Positions 27,375 to 34,981 of a DNA stretch of 64,000 nucleotides are shown one piece after another. The notes beneath the pieces are model-generated. The model was not told where the DNA came from. It saw only the letters and a list, made by a program, of their open reading frames with translations, and did not search any database. The stretch lies in NCBI RefSeq assembly GCF_007990755.1, contig NZ_BJXA01000024.1, forward strand, positions 1 to 64,000. Direction: 5' to 3'. The translations under genes were made by a program, and so were the position numbers. Numbering within the stretch: position 1 is the first letter of the stretch; each line of letters starts with the position of its first letter. This stretch comes from Nocardia ninae NBRC 108245 (GTDB lineage: Bacteria; Actinomycetota; Actinomycetes; Mycobacteriales; Mycobacteriaceae).

Positions 27375-28220
27375 TCAGTTGATGAACCGCAAGTCCGAAA
27401 TCTTCTCGCTGGCAACCAACATGACGTAGAAGTCGGTCAGCACGAGGGTGCCGAGGGTGGTCCAGGCCAGTGCCATGTGCCGGGTGTTCAACTTCGAGAC
27501 CTGGGTCCAGAACCAGTAGCGCACCGGATGGGCGGAGAAGTGCTTGAGCCTGCCGCCCGCGATATGTCGGCAGGAATGACAGGACAGGGTGTATGCCCAC
27601 AGCAGGATCACGTTGACCCACAGGACGATGTTGCCGAGACCGAAGCCGAAGCCGCCGTCCGCACCGTGGAAAGCGACGGCCGCGTCGTAGGTATTGATCA
27701 CCGAAACCACCACGGCCACATAGAAGAAGTAGCGGTGCGCGTTCTGGATGATCAGGGGGAGCTTGGTCTCGCCGGTGTACTTGGCGTGCGGCTCGGCGAC
27801 CGCGCAGGCCGGCGGGGAGAACCACACCGCGCGGTAATAGGCCTTGCGGTAGTAGTAGCAGGTCAGCCGGAAACCGAGCAGGAACGGCAGCACCACGAAG
27901 CCCAGCGGCAGGATCGCGGGCAGATCGCCGAACGGCGTGCCGAAGTGGCTGGAGCCCTCGACGCACGCGGTGCTGAGGCACGGTGAGTAGAACGGCGTCA
28001 GATAGTGGTAGTCGGCGACCCAATAGTGGTCGCGCGCATAGGATCTGACCGTCGCGTAGATCACGAACGCGGCGAGGCCGAGCACGGTGATCGCCGGCGG
28101 AATCCACCAGCGATCGGTGCGTAGCGTGCGTTCGGAGATTCGAGCCCTGGTCCTGCTGAAGACGCCGGTCCCCGTTTCCGAGGTGGTGCTGCTGCTGGTG
28201 GTAGTCGGTGCGGCACTCAC
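27375..28220 (-). CDS. sdhC: Succinate dehydrogenase membrane subunit (Sdh1 type, Rv0249c-like)
   Basis: 281 residues from GTG 28220 (VSAAPTTTSSST); an in-frame ATG at 28295 is possible but lies inside the promoter-like region. Five or so membrane helices are visible (about 45-65, 100-120, 160-185, 195-215, 250-270). The segment SCHSCRHIAGGRLKHF combines two Cys and several His in one loop. In mycobacterial Sdh1 this region is reported to hold a membrane-embedded Rieske-type [2Fe-2S] cluster. It replaces the usual SdhC/SdhD pair as quinone-reducing anchor. First gene of the operon; 30 bp before sdhA. Confidence 0.88.
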   Translation of the reverse strand: MSAAPTTTSSSTTSETGTGVFSRTRARISERTLRTDRWWIPPAITVLGLAAFVIYATVRSYARDHYWVADYHYLTPFYSPCLSTACVEGSSHFGTPFGDLPAILPLGFVVLPFLLGFRLTCYYYRKAYYRAVWFSPPACAVAEPHAKYTGETKLPLIIQNAHRYFFYVAVVVSVINTYDAAVAFHGADGGFGFGLGNIVLWVNVILLWAYTLSCHSCRHIAGGRLKHFSAHPVRYWFWTQVSKLNTRHMALAWTTLGTLVLTDFYVMLVASEKISDLRFIN

Positions 28221-28672
28221 TGGTGGATGCCTCGCTGATCTGCTGTGCGGGTGGTCATCGTTACCTCCGCAATCGAATGTGATGCCCAGCACCATACGAC
28301 ACCCTGGCTATCGCTCGAGCGGGGTCCCGGCATTCCAGACCCGCCGGGATGCCCGTGATTTGCGCCACATTCGATGTCGCTTCAACAGAACCGGTCGGAC
28401 GGTGAACGGACCGCAAACTCTTCGAACTCGACTAAAACAGAACACGATTCGAGGCAGGTGCGCGTAAAGGAAACCTGGGGTCGAAATGCCGACGCGCCCA
28501 TCGTCACACGGCGGCAACATATCTGTGGTCCTCTTTTTCCGAGATGTGCCCGCTGACGTGCGCCGATGTCCGCGTCGCGAACGTCGGATCCGGTGGCGGC
28601 AGCCTGCTCGACCACCATGGCCTGCCGAGCGCCGCTGCTCGGACATGACGCCAGGCCGGGGGAAGGAAGACC
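28221..28672. other. Divergent promoter region sdhC/thiolase, 452 bp
   Basis: No gene is supported here. It contains a perfect 10-bp inverted repeat, ATCGAATGTG (28272-28281) and CACATTCGAT (28366-28375), spaced 84 bp. The stretch around 28380-28500 is less GC-rich than the neighbouring genes, consistent with promoters for both directions. Confidence 0.6.
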
Positions 28673-29890
28673 ATGATGCGAAGAGCCGCGATCGTCGCGC
28701 CGGTCCGTACGCCCAGTGGGATCGAAGGGGGTGCGCTGTCGGGAATGCCGCCGGAGTGGCTGGCCTCGACGGTGCTGTCCGCGGTGATCGAGCGCTCCGG
28801 CGTCGACCCGATGCGCATCGAGGATGTCGCGATGGCCTGGGGTCTGGCCGACGGGCCGGAGTTGAGCAGGCTGGCCGCGCGCGGCGCCGGGCTACCGTTC
28901 GCGGTTCCCGGCTTCCTTACCGATCGGCGCTGCGGCAGCGGCCTGCAGGCGGTGATCACCGCGGCCATGATGGTGCAGACCGGCGCCGCCGAGGTGGTGG
29001 TGGCGGGCGGCGTCGAGTGCGCCGCGGATGCGACTGTCCGCCAGGGGGATTCGGCGCGGGTCGCCGATCTGCGCAATGCCGAGGAGCTGGCCCGCCACTA
29101 CGGCATCAGCCGGGCCGAAGCCGACGAGTTCGCTGCGGCCAGCCATCGCAAAGCCGCACGCGCCTGGCGGCAGGGCACCTTCGCCGCCGAGGTGATCCCG
29201 GTCGGCGTGGCCGGCGAGCCGGGCTGGTCCGCCGCGGATGTCGAAGGCACCGGGGGACACCGGATCCTGCGTGACGAGGGTGTGCGCGACGACGTCTCCA
29301 CCTACACCTTGGCCGCGTTGCGCCCGTTGTTCGCCAACGGGGTGGTGACCGCAGGCAATATGACTGCACACCGGCACGGCGCGTCGGCGTGTCTCGTGGT
29401 CGCCGAGGAGCGGCTGGACGAGCTGGGCCTGACGCCGATGGCGTATTTGGCCGGCTGGGCCGCGGCCGGATGTGCCTCGGCGACGGCGACACTCGGTGCG
29501 GCGCCCGCCGTGGCCAAGGTGCTCGGCCGCACCGGGATCGGACTCGACGAGATCGATCTGGTCGAGGTCAACGAGGGTTTCGCGGTGGAAGTGCTTGCGC
29601 TGGCGCGGGAATGGGATTTCGATCCGCGGGATCGGCTGAACGTGAACGGTTCGGCCATCGCACTGGGTCACCCGGTGGGTGCCACCGGCTTGCGGATCAT
29701 GACCACGATGCTGCACGAACTCGCCCGCACGGGTGGCACCTACGGTCTGGAGGCGATCGCGCTCGGCCACGACCACGGTATCGCCGCGCTGTTCGAGTCG
29801 GCCTCGGCCGCCCCGATCACCGAGACTCCGCGCGGTGCCCGATTCCACGGCGCCCGCCCGGCTCGGCGGTTCGGCCGCCATCGGGCCTGA
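28673..29890 (+). CDS. Thiolase-family acetyl-CoA acyltransferase, second catalytic Cys missing
   Basis: 405 residues, GGAAGGAAG upstream of the tandem ATGATG. Thiolase fold with nucleophile Cys87 in TDRRCGSGLQA, NEGFAVE, and His333 in ALGHPVGATG. The C-terminal C-x-G-G-G motif that supplies the base Cys is replaced by IALGHDHGIA, with Ala363 at the Cys position. Classical thiolysis or condensation should therefore be impaired. It may use another residue, act as a binding protein or catalyse a variant reaction. The last 25 residues are Arg-rich and low-complexity. It is divergent from sdhCAB. Confidence 0.88.
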   Translation: MMRRAAIVAPVRTPSGIEGGALSGMPPEWLASTVLSAVIERSGVDPMRIEDVAMAWGLADGPELSRLAARGAGLPFAVPGFLTDRRCGSGLQAVITAAMMVQTGAAEVVVAGGVECAADATVRQGDSARVADLRNAEELARHYGISRAEADEFAAASHRKAARAWRQGTFAAEVIPVGVAGEPGWSAADVEGTGGHRILRDEGVRDDVSTYTLAALRPLFANGVVTAGNMTAHRHGASACLVVAEERLDELGLTPMAYLAGWAAAGCASATATLGAAPAVAKVLGRTGIGLDEIDLVEVNEGFAVEVLALAREWDFDPRDRLNVNGSAIALGHPVGATGLRIMTTMLHELARTGGTYGLEAIALGHDHGIAALFESASAAPITETPRGARFHGARPARRFGRHRA

Positions 29891-29934
29891 CCGCGCCGGG
29901 GATCGGGCCTGACCTCATCGGGGACCGGGCCTGA
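29882..29934 (+). repeat. Three short repeats CGGGCCTGA
   Basis: CGGGCCTGA at 29882-29890, 29904-29912 and 29926-29934, exactly 22 bp apart; the first copy contains the thiolase stop. A short slippage-type duplication of the gene end. Confidence 0.7.
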
Positions 29935-29954
29935 GGTTGCCGGGCTTGGACGCG

Positions 29955-29993
29955 ACTTCGCGGGCCCACCGGCACGGAGCGGGCCCGCGAAGT
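29955..29993. terminator. Bidirectional terminator
   Basis: ACTTCGCGGGCCC, 13-base loop, GGGCCCGCGAAGT: a perfect 13-bp stem between convergent genes. Confidence 0.88.
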
Positions 29994-30006
29994 TGTCGAT
30001 CGTGCG

Positions 30007-30294
30007 CTACTCGGTCCGCGGGCGGGAGTGGAAACCCAGCCCTTCGTCCTGCGCGCCCATCCAGGCCGCCTCGTCGGACTTGCTGTCCGGGACGTAGATG
30101 GTGTCCTGCGGGCGGCGGCGGACCTCCGGCGGCGGCGACTGCTCGAGCTCGTCGGCGTCGATGACGAGCCGCTCGAGATCGTTCTCCAGCCGCCGCACCA
30201 TATTGGCGTCACCGTAGTGGGCCCGCAGTGCGCCGATGGATTGCCGGAGCTGGCCGACCGTGTAGCGGAGTTCCGCGATTTCGCTGCGTGTCAT
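30007..30294 (-). CDS. Coiled-coil hypothetical protein
   Basis: 95 residues from ATG 30294, preceded by a strong AGGAGG; the frame upstream is not needed. Residues 1-55 form charged amphipathic heptads (MTRSEIAELRYTVGQLRQSIGALR, NMVRRLENDLERLVIDADELE) expected to coil. The tail is polar with PPPEVRRRPQDTIYVPDS. No membrane segment, no recognised family. Monocistronic. Confidence 0.8.
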   Translation of the reverse strand: MTRSEIAELRYTVGQLRQSIGALRAHYGDANMVRRLENDLERLVIDADELEQSPPPEVRRRPQDTIYVPDSKSDEAAWMGAQDEGLGFHSRPRTE

Positions 30295-30551
30295 CGATAC
30301 CTCCTGTGTTCCGGGCAGACATGCGAACTCGGTGGGTAACGGGTACTTCCGTGTCCTGCCTGGAAGCGCGCTGCACCAAGCCGTGTGACTCACCACACAA
30401 CGTGATCTTTAACACAGTACAGAAAGATTCCTGATCTGGCTCGTCAGCTGCGAATCTTCGGCAGTTCGCCCAATTGTTGCTCAGCCTCCGGCATCGCGCT
30501 TCGTGTGAACCGACGGTGGGTCAATTTCGGTGCTCCCGGCCCGCTCGGCAC

Positions 30552-31517
30552 TCATCCGGCGACGGCGTACTCCGGTCCCTGCCCGCGCAGACTCGCGACG
30601 ACCTGATCGACCAGACCGACGATGGACAGCGCGACCTCCTCGGCGCGCTCGAAGATCACGCTGTGCCCCGCCCCTTCGAGCGGAACCAGCTGCGAGCCGG
30701 CCAACTGCGAGGCGAGCACCACCGAATGCGCGAACGGCACCACGATGTCTGCCGTGCCCGCCAGCACCAGCGCCGGGATGGCGCCGAGACGGTGCAGGGT
30801 CGCGGTCTCGTCGAAGGTGATCAGCGAGGCGAGGAAGCTCGACATGGTCAGCAGCGGCGTGTCGTTCAGCATGGCGGTGGCGACCGCGACCATGCGCGGA
30901 TTCACCTTCCTGGTGCCGGAATTCGCGGCCCGGATGATCGGCTCGAAGATCCGGCGGGACAGCCGCTTCGAGCCCTGCATGACGCGCGGCGCGCGAACCA
31001 CGGCCACCTGCAGCGAGTTCACCGCGCGCCGCTTGAGGAACCGGCCGAGGCCCACCTCGGTGATGCCGTTGGCGGCGCCCGCGATCAGGCCGACGCCGAC
31101 GATGCGGGTGCCGATCATCTCCGGGAACAGCCGGGCGTAGGCGAGCACGACCATCGCGCCCATCGAATGCCCGATCAGGATCACCGGCCCGGTCGGCGCG
31201 ACTGTCCGCAGTACGGCGTCGAGATCGTGACCGAGCTGGTCGATGGTGTACGTCGACGGGTGGGCCTGCCCGGATTCGCCGTGACCGCGGTGGTCGTAGA
31301 ACACCATCCTGGTCTCGGCTCCCCACTGACGCAGCAGTTGGTCGCGCAGGAAGCGCCACGATTCGGTGCGTAAACAGTGGCCGTGGGCGAACACCACGGT
31401 GACAGGTGCGGTGTCGGTGCCGAACACGCGGACCGACAGTGGAACGCCGTCGTCGGCCGACACTGTGACACGGTGACCGTCATAGCCTGCGGCGCTGCGG
31501 GCGATGATCATGGACAT
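30552..31517 (-). CDS. Alpha/beta hydrolase
   Basis: 321 residues from ATG 31517 with AGGAGGAC upstream. The triad is complete: GHSMGA (Ser), GTADIVVP (Asp), GAGHSVIFERA (His), with HGHCLRTESWRFL at the oxyanion loop and YDHRGHGES. It is likely an esterase or lipase of the kind abundant in mycolate actinobacteria; no signal peptide. Substrate unknown. Monocistronic, reading away from a 350-bp AT-richer gap. Confidence 0.88.
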   Translation of the reverse strand: MSMIIARSAAGYDGHRVTVSADDGVPLSVRVFGTDTAPVTVVFAHGHCLRTESWRFLRDQLLRQWGAETRMVFYDHRGHGESGQAHPSTYTIDQLGHDLDAVLRTVAPTGPVILIGHSMGAMVVLAYARLFPEMIGTRIVGVGLIAGAANGITEVGLGRFLKRRAVNSLQVAVVRAPRVMQGSKRLSRRIFEPIIRAANSGTRKVNPRMVAVATAMLNDTPLLTMSSFLASLITFDETATLHRLGAIPALVLAGTADIVVPFAHSVVLASQLAGSQLVPLEGAGHSVIFERAEEVALSIVGLVDQVVASLRGQGPEYAVAG

Positions 31518-31867
31518 GACGTCCTCCTGGGGAGGGTGCATCCTCGCGGAGCGTTCTTGCCCGGTTGTCGATATATATTTCCGCCGCGTTAGCAGGTCAT
31601 ACCCGGCGTTATGGACAAGTTGTCCAACTGACGCACGGGAGGTATCCGACACTGCCCCGCTACGATCGTCCGCCGTATCTACGTTTCTATAGGAAAATGA
31701 CTAGAGTCTGACAGATAGCACTGATCGGTTGATCGTGACCGAGGGGTAGGGAACATCTGCGAGCTCGCCTAGAGACCGCTAGAAACCTTGAGACGGTCGC
31801 GACAATACGGTTATCTAGACCGTTCTAGCGTTTTCTATATAGTTACCAAGACTCATCAAGAGGTTGC
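31518..31867. other. AT-richer intergenic region with CTAG-type repeats, 350 bp
   Basis: No gene is supported. It contains CTAGA-N5-CTAG elements at 31769-31782 and 31815-31828. A 30-base segment starting at 31813 is 23/30 identical to one starting at 34862 on the other side of the T7SS-like cassette. Base composition drops visibly from about 31,560 onward. Confidence 0.6.
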
Positions 31868-32287
31868 TCACGTCCCTTTACCGAAGGCCTCGAATCGTCG
31901 ACTGCAACGTTCATATAATGCATGGAGAGAGAAGATCAGCATGAAATAGATCGGGATCGACAAGATTTCCCAGTTCTCATTCCGCACGGTTAAGGCCGCG
32001 GATACCACGATGAGGGCATATGACGTGAAAAATGCTGTGCGAATTACGGTAAGGAGATGTCCGCTGGGTGGCCGTCGATGGCAGATGGCGACCGCCGACA
32101 GCGCCACCGTCAATGCCACTCCGATGGCAATGCGTTGCACTACACCGACTCCCGCATATTCCCCGACGAAGGTGAACAGGAGTCCACACCCGATCAAGAT
32201 GGGCACAACTGCTAGAACAAGGAGCCCGAACACTCGGACCCGCAGCTCCCACTCCGTTTCGCGCCGGGCCCCGGGCTCGGACATCAT
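31868..32287 (-). CDS. Small membrane protein of the T7SS-like cassette
   Basis: 139 residues from ATG 32287, which overlaps the upstream stop by one base (TAATG); a second ATG follows immediately. Four hydrophobic helices are visible (VFGLLVLAVVPILIGCGLLF, IAIGVALTVALSAVAI, AFFTSYALIVVSAALTV, ILSIPIYFMLIFSLHAL). No homology recognised. Its coupling to a WXG-like gene is compatible with an immunity protein or membrane partner, but this is inference. Codon use is AT-richer than in the flanking core genes. Confidence 0.72.
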   Translation of the reverse strand: MMSEPGARRETEWELRVRVFGLLVLAVVPILIGCGLLFTFVGEYAGVGVVQRIAIGVALTVALSAVAICHRRPPSGHLLTVIRTAFFTSYALIVVSAALTVRNENWEILSIPIYFMLIFSLHALYERCSRRFEAFGKGT

Positions 32288-33066
32288 TACACTATCTTCC
32301 AGTTGGACTTGTTGTCCCCGTCGACCGATGCATCGTTGAAACTCGAGGACTGCGAGTCCGGCCACTTTCCTTCGGGGAACGATCTTTCCAGATCGCTCAT
32401 GGCCTTTATCTGGGCGCCGAGAAACGTGGCCAGGGCGGTGCAGGCTCCCCAAATGGCTGCCGTGGATACCCCGGAGGTAGCGGCAATGTCGGCGATGCTG
32501 ACAGGCGCCCCGACTCCGGTGATCAGCTCAGCGATGGCCCTGGCGAGACCGAGGAGGAATTCGGCACAAATTACCAATATGCCGACATAGAAGGCGAGGC
32601 CACCGACTGCGGCATCCAGCATCCCGCTCCTCGCCTTATCGGCGATATCAGAAAATGTCCCAGCGGCACCGACCTGGCTGGTGCACGTCTGCATATATGC
32701 AGTCCGAGCGCTACCTTCCCACCTTCGAAGCGCTTCCACGTTGTTGGGATCGATACCTTGCTTGACCCCGGCGGAAACGTCACGGATGTCAGCCCAGTCC
32801 TTGCTTCGCAAGTACATTTCGTACGGCGCACGCACGCCATGGTAGATCTCTTTGATTTTGTCCCATATCCACTGACAAATCTCGATGACTTTATCTGCGC
32901 AAGTCTTGATGAGGCGCTGGAGCGGGGGAAGAAGTCTTACGTAAGGTAGATCCAATGCATCGCTCTTGGCATTCGGAACTTCGACCTTTATTGCATTGTC
33001 TACTTTGGTAAAGAATTTATCCAAGCCATCGAGCACGGAATTGTACTGAGAGATATCGAAACTCAT
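32287..33066 (-). CDS. WXG-like protein with hydrophobic C-terminal half
   Basis: 259 residues from ATG 33066 behind a G-rich ribosome binding site. The N-terminal half is helical. At about residues 133-150 ALRRWEGSARTAYMQTCTSQ carries the W-x-G turn and spacing seen in type VII secretion substrates. Residues about 165-240 contain two long hydrophobic stretches (AAVGGLAFYVGILVICAEFLLGLA; AAIWGACTALATFLGAQI). The tail is polar. It resembles secreted helical-hairpin proteins that insert into or cross membranes; a toxin role is speculative. Less GC-rich than its surroundings. Confidence 0.72.
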   Translation of the reverse strand: MSFDISQYNSVLDGLDKFFTKVDNAIKVEVPNAKSDALDLPYVRLLPPLQRLIKTCADKVIEICQWIWDKIKEIYHGVRAPYEMYLRSKDWADIRDVSAGVKQGIDPNNVEALRRWEGSARTAYMQTCTSQVGAAGTFSDIADKARSGMLDAAVGGLAFYVGILVICAEFLLGLARAIAELITGVGAPVSIADIAATSGVSTAAIWGACTALATFLGAQIKAMSDLERSFPEGKWPDSQSSSFNDASVDGDNKSNWKIV

Positions 33067-33080
33067 AATCGCCCCCCTGG

Positions 33081-33392
33081 TCACCAGACATTGTCGATGC
33101 GGTGCTTGCCTGCCGCGTCTTCGGCTTCGTAAGTATCGGCGCATGTGCGCAGCACGCCGGCTACTTCCGTGAAGCGTTGCGATGCCTCACCTGCACGGCT
33201 GGCCAGATCGTTGACAAGTTTGTCATTCGCGCCGGTGATTGTAAAGAACAAGCCGGCCTCGAGATGAGTAAACGTCAACGTCTCTATCTTCGCCTTGAGG
33301 CCTGACATATCAGTGGCCTTGCCCTCCCAGAGCGCCGCATCGTTGCGGAGTGAGCCGGTTGCGACCTCGAGCTTCTCTGCATCAGCACCCAC
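33081..33392 (-). CDS. EspC-like (DUF2580) type VII secretion protein
   Basis: 103 residues, GTG start after AGAGGGG. It is all helical, with WEG at 22-24, and a C-terminal CADTYEAEDAAGKHRIDNVW holding the Y-x-x-x-D export signal (Tyr88 to Asp92). The end of the ESX-1 substrate EspC has the same layout. It is expected to be exported by an ESX system, probably as a partner of the downstream protein. No ESX core gene (EccB-E, MycP) is in the window. Confidence 0.82.
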   Translation of the reverse strand: MGADAEKLEVATGSLRNDAALWEGKATDMSGLKAKIETLTFTHLEAGLFFTITGANDKLVNDLASRAGEASQRFTEVAGVLRTCADTYEAEDAAGKHRIDNVW

Positions 33393-33463
33393 TGCTGTTC
33401 CCCTCTGATCTACTCACTCGACTCGTAAGTTATGAATCGGCGGCTATTGCTGGTGCAGTAAGT

Positions 33464-34432
33464 TCACCGTGCATCGGACGGCGGATGAATCTGCAGATTG
33501 GCAATGGCTTGAATAGCTTCACCAATCAGCGTACTGGGTGAAATCTCCGAATCGCCATCGTTCGATGTAATTCGCTGGCGATATGCCTGATTATATGACT
33601 CGCTGATCGCCAATGCAATCCGGCCGCCACCCGCATCCATTCCCCAGGGAATGCGGACCGAGCAGTCGACGATGCCATTCTTGTTCAACGTGATTGATGC
33701 GTACAGTTCATTCTCGCCGCCGACGGAAGCCGTGAATTCTCCGACTTTTGATTCTGTGGGATCTCCGTCAAGCTTACGAAGAGCTTTTTCAAGCATCTGC
33801 TCCACGCTGACCGGTTGATAATGCGAGGGCTGTGGCGGGCTGAAACTTGTAGGCGTTGCGGAAGTAATATCGAGCTCTTCGAGTCTGTCGATTGTACCGT
33901 TCTCCGCCGCTGCGATGCTGGTCAACTCGAGGCGCTTTATCTCCGCGTTCTTCACCGCCTGTACGAAGGCCGGGCCGATGCCATTTTGGTCGAGGTATAG
34001 ATGCCAGTTCTCCGAAACGACAACTTGATTCAATTCGCCTGTGCCTGTCACGGTAACCTGTACGGCCCCTGTGCTGTCATGCGCAGTAGTGTTCGATGGC
34101 CCGGCGGAGAAGGCTTCTTGCATCAAGTCTGATATTGCCCTGGTATACCCATGAAACTTGGCAAGGTCGTCGAGGAGGCTGCCGAAACCGGGCAAGTCTG
34201 CCGGTTGATCAGGTCGTGAAGCGGACCCGGAAAAGGTCGAATGCGCGGAACTCGTTGTCGGCAATTCAACGGGATCGGTCGGCGCAGCGGGAGCGGGCCC
34301 GAACGAGGGAGAAGGGGTGGTCCGGGGTTGCGCGATGGAGTCCGCAGGACGAGCCTTTGGCGTCGGCCGGAGCGGTTCCTCATCCCAGTGTTCGTCAGGA
34401 TCGTCGTAATGGTTGTAGAAACCGCCTGCCAT
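33464..34432 (-). CDS. YbaB/EbfC-domain protein of the ESX-associated type
   Basis: 322 residues from ATG 34432 with GAGGTG upstream (a frame extending to 34846 is not credible). Residues 1-75 are acidic and then Pro/Ser/Thr-rich linker. About 85-180 is a YbaB/EbfC-like domain (LMQEAFSAGPSNTTAHDSTGAVQVTVTGTGELNQVVV). A second similar strand-rich segment follows, near 215-300 (KVGEFTASVGGENELYASITLNKNGIVDCSVRI). EspL-type YbaB proteins accompany EspC-like substrates in ESX loci, probably as cytoplasmic chaperones. First gene of the cassette. Confidence 0.78.
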   Translation of the reverse strand: MAGGFYNHYDDPDEHWDEEPLRPTPKARPADSIAQPRTTPSPSFGPAPAAPTDPVELPTTSSAHSTFSGSASRPDQPADLPGFGSLLDDLAKFHGYTRAISDLMQEAFSAGPSNTTAHDSTGAVQVTVTGTGELNQVVVSENWHLYLDQNGIGPAFVQAVKNAEIKRLELTSIAAAENGTIDRLEELDITSATPTSFSPPQPSHYQPVSVEQMLEKALRKLDGDPTESKVGEFTASVGGENELYASITLNKNGIVDCSVRIPWGMDAGGGRIALAISESYNQAYRQRITSNDGDSEISPSTLIGEAIQAIANLQIHPPSDAR

Positions 34433-34981
34433 CACCACACCTCGCAGCGATTGCCGGTTGCCAACGCGATCGGTGTGGTGTTTTTTGAAGTTTGCATCAA
34501 CCCCCCGTTCACGTTCGCCGCCGCTTACTAGGCGGTCGCGCCCACCTTCGCTGGCATCGATCTGTTTGTCAAACCCTGTCGGCGTGCAATGGTGCCTAGA
34601 GCCAGCCGGCGTGCTCGTGATGTCCTTGGTCGGCTCAGGCAAGGAGACGTATGCAACGGCTTGTTCGGCTTCCAGTCGCGGCAAGGCTGTCGGTCGGAGT
34701 GGTCGTCTATCGCAGGGAAGGCCCTCGGCGGTTGTTGGCGTCTGGGTCGGCGATCGACAGCTCGAAGGTGACCGAGGCGGCGATCGACAGCCGTCAACCG
34801 GGTGCGGATGTGACTGCGTAGCGGGCTGGCGCGGCGGCGGAGCCACCCACCGATCAGGGTAATCTAAGCTGTTCTAGTGTTTTTGAAATAGAAGATAATA
34901 GTCTCCAATGAGGGCACCCGCCGGACGTCACGTTCGTGGCACAGCGTTATCGAACGTGACGCCCGGTGAGCGGCCGACCGT
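34433..34981. other. Intergenic region, 549 bp
   Basis: No gene has codon structure or a ribosome binding site here. It contains the promoter of the T7SS-like cassette and, at 34862-34891, the counterpart of the repeat near 31813. The boundary to GC-rich core sequence is near 34,900. Confidence 0.6.

Noticed and set aside
25425-27986. 853-codon open frame on the plus strand opposite sdhA and sdhC
   Set aside because: It spans two well-recognised genes on the opposite strand and has no motifs or ribosome binding site.
30383-30398. GTGTG-N6-CACAC as a possible CRP-type site before the coiled-coil gene
   Set aside because: The half-site pattern does not give TGTGA-N6-TCACA in register, and the match is short enough to be chance.
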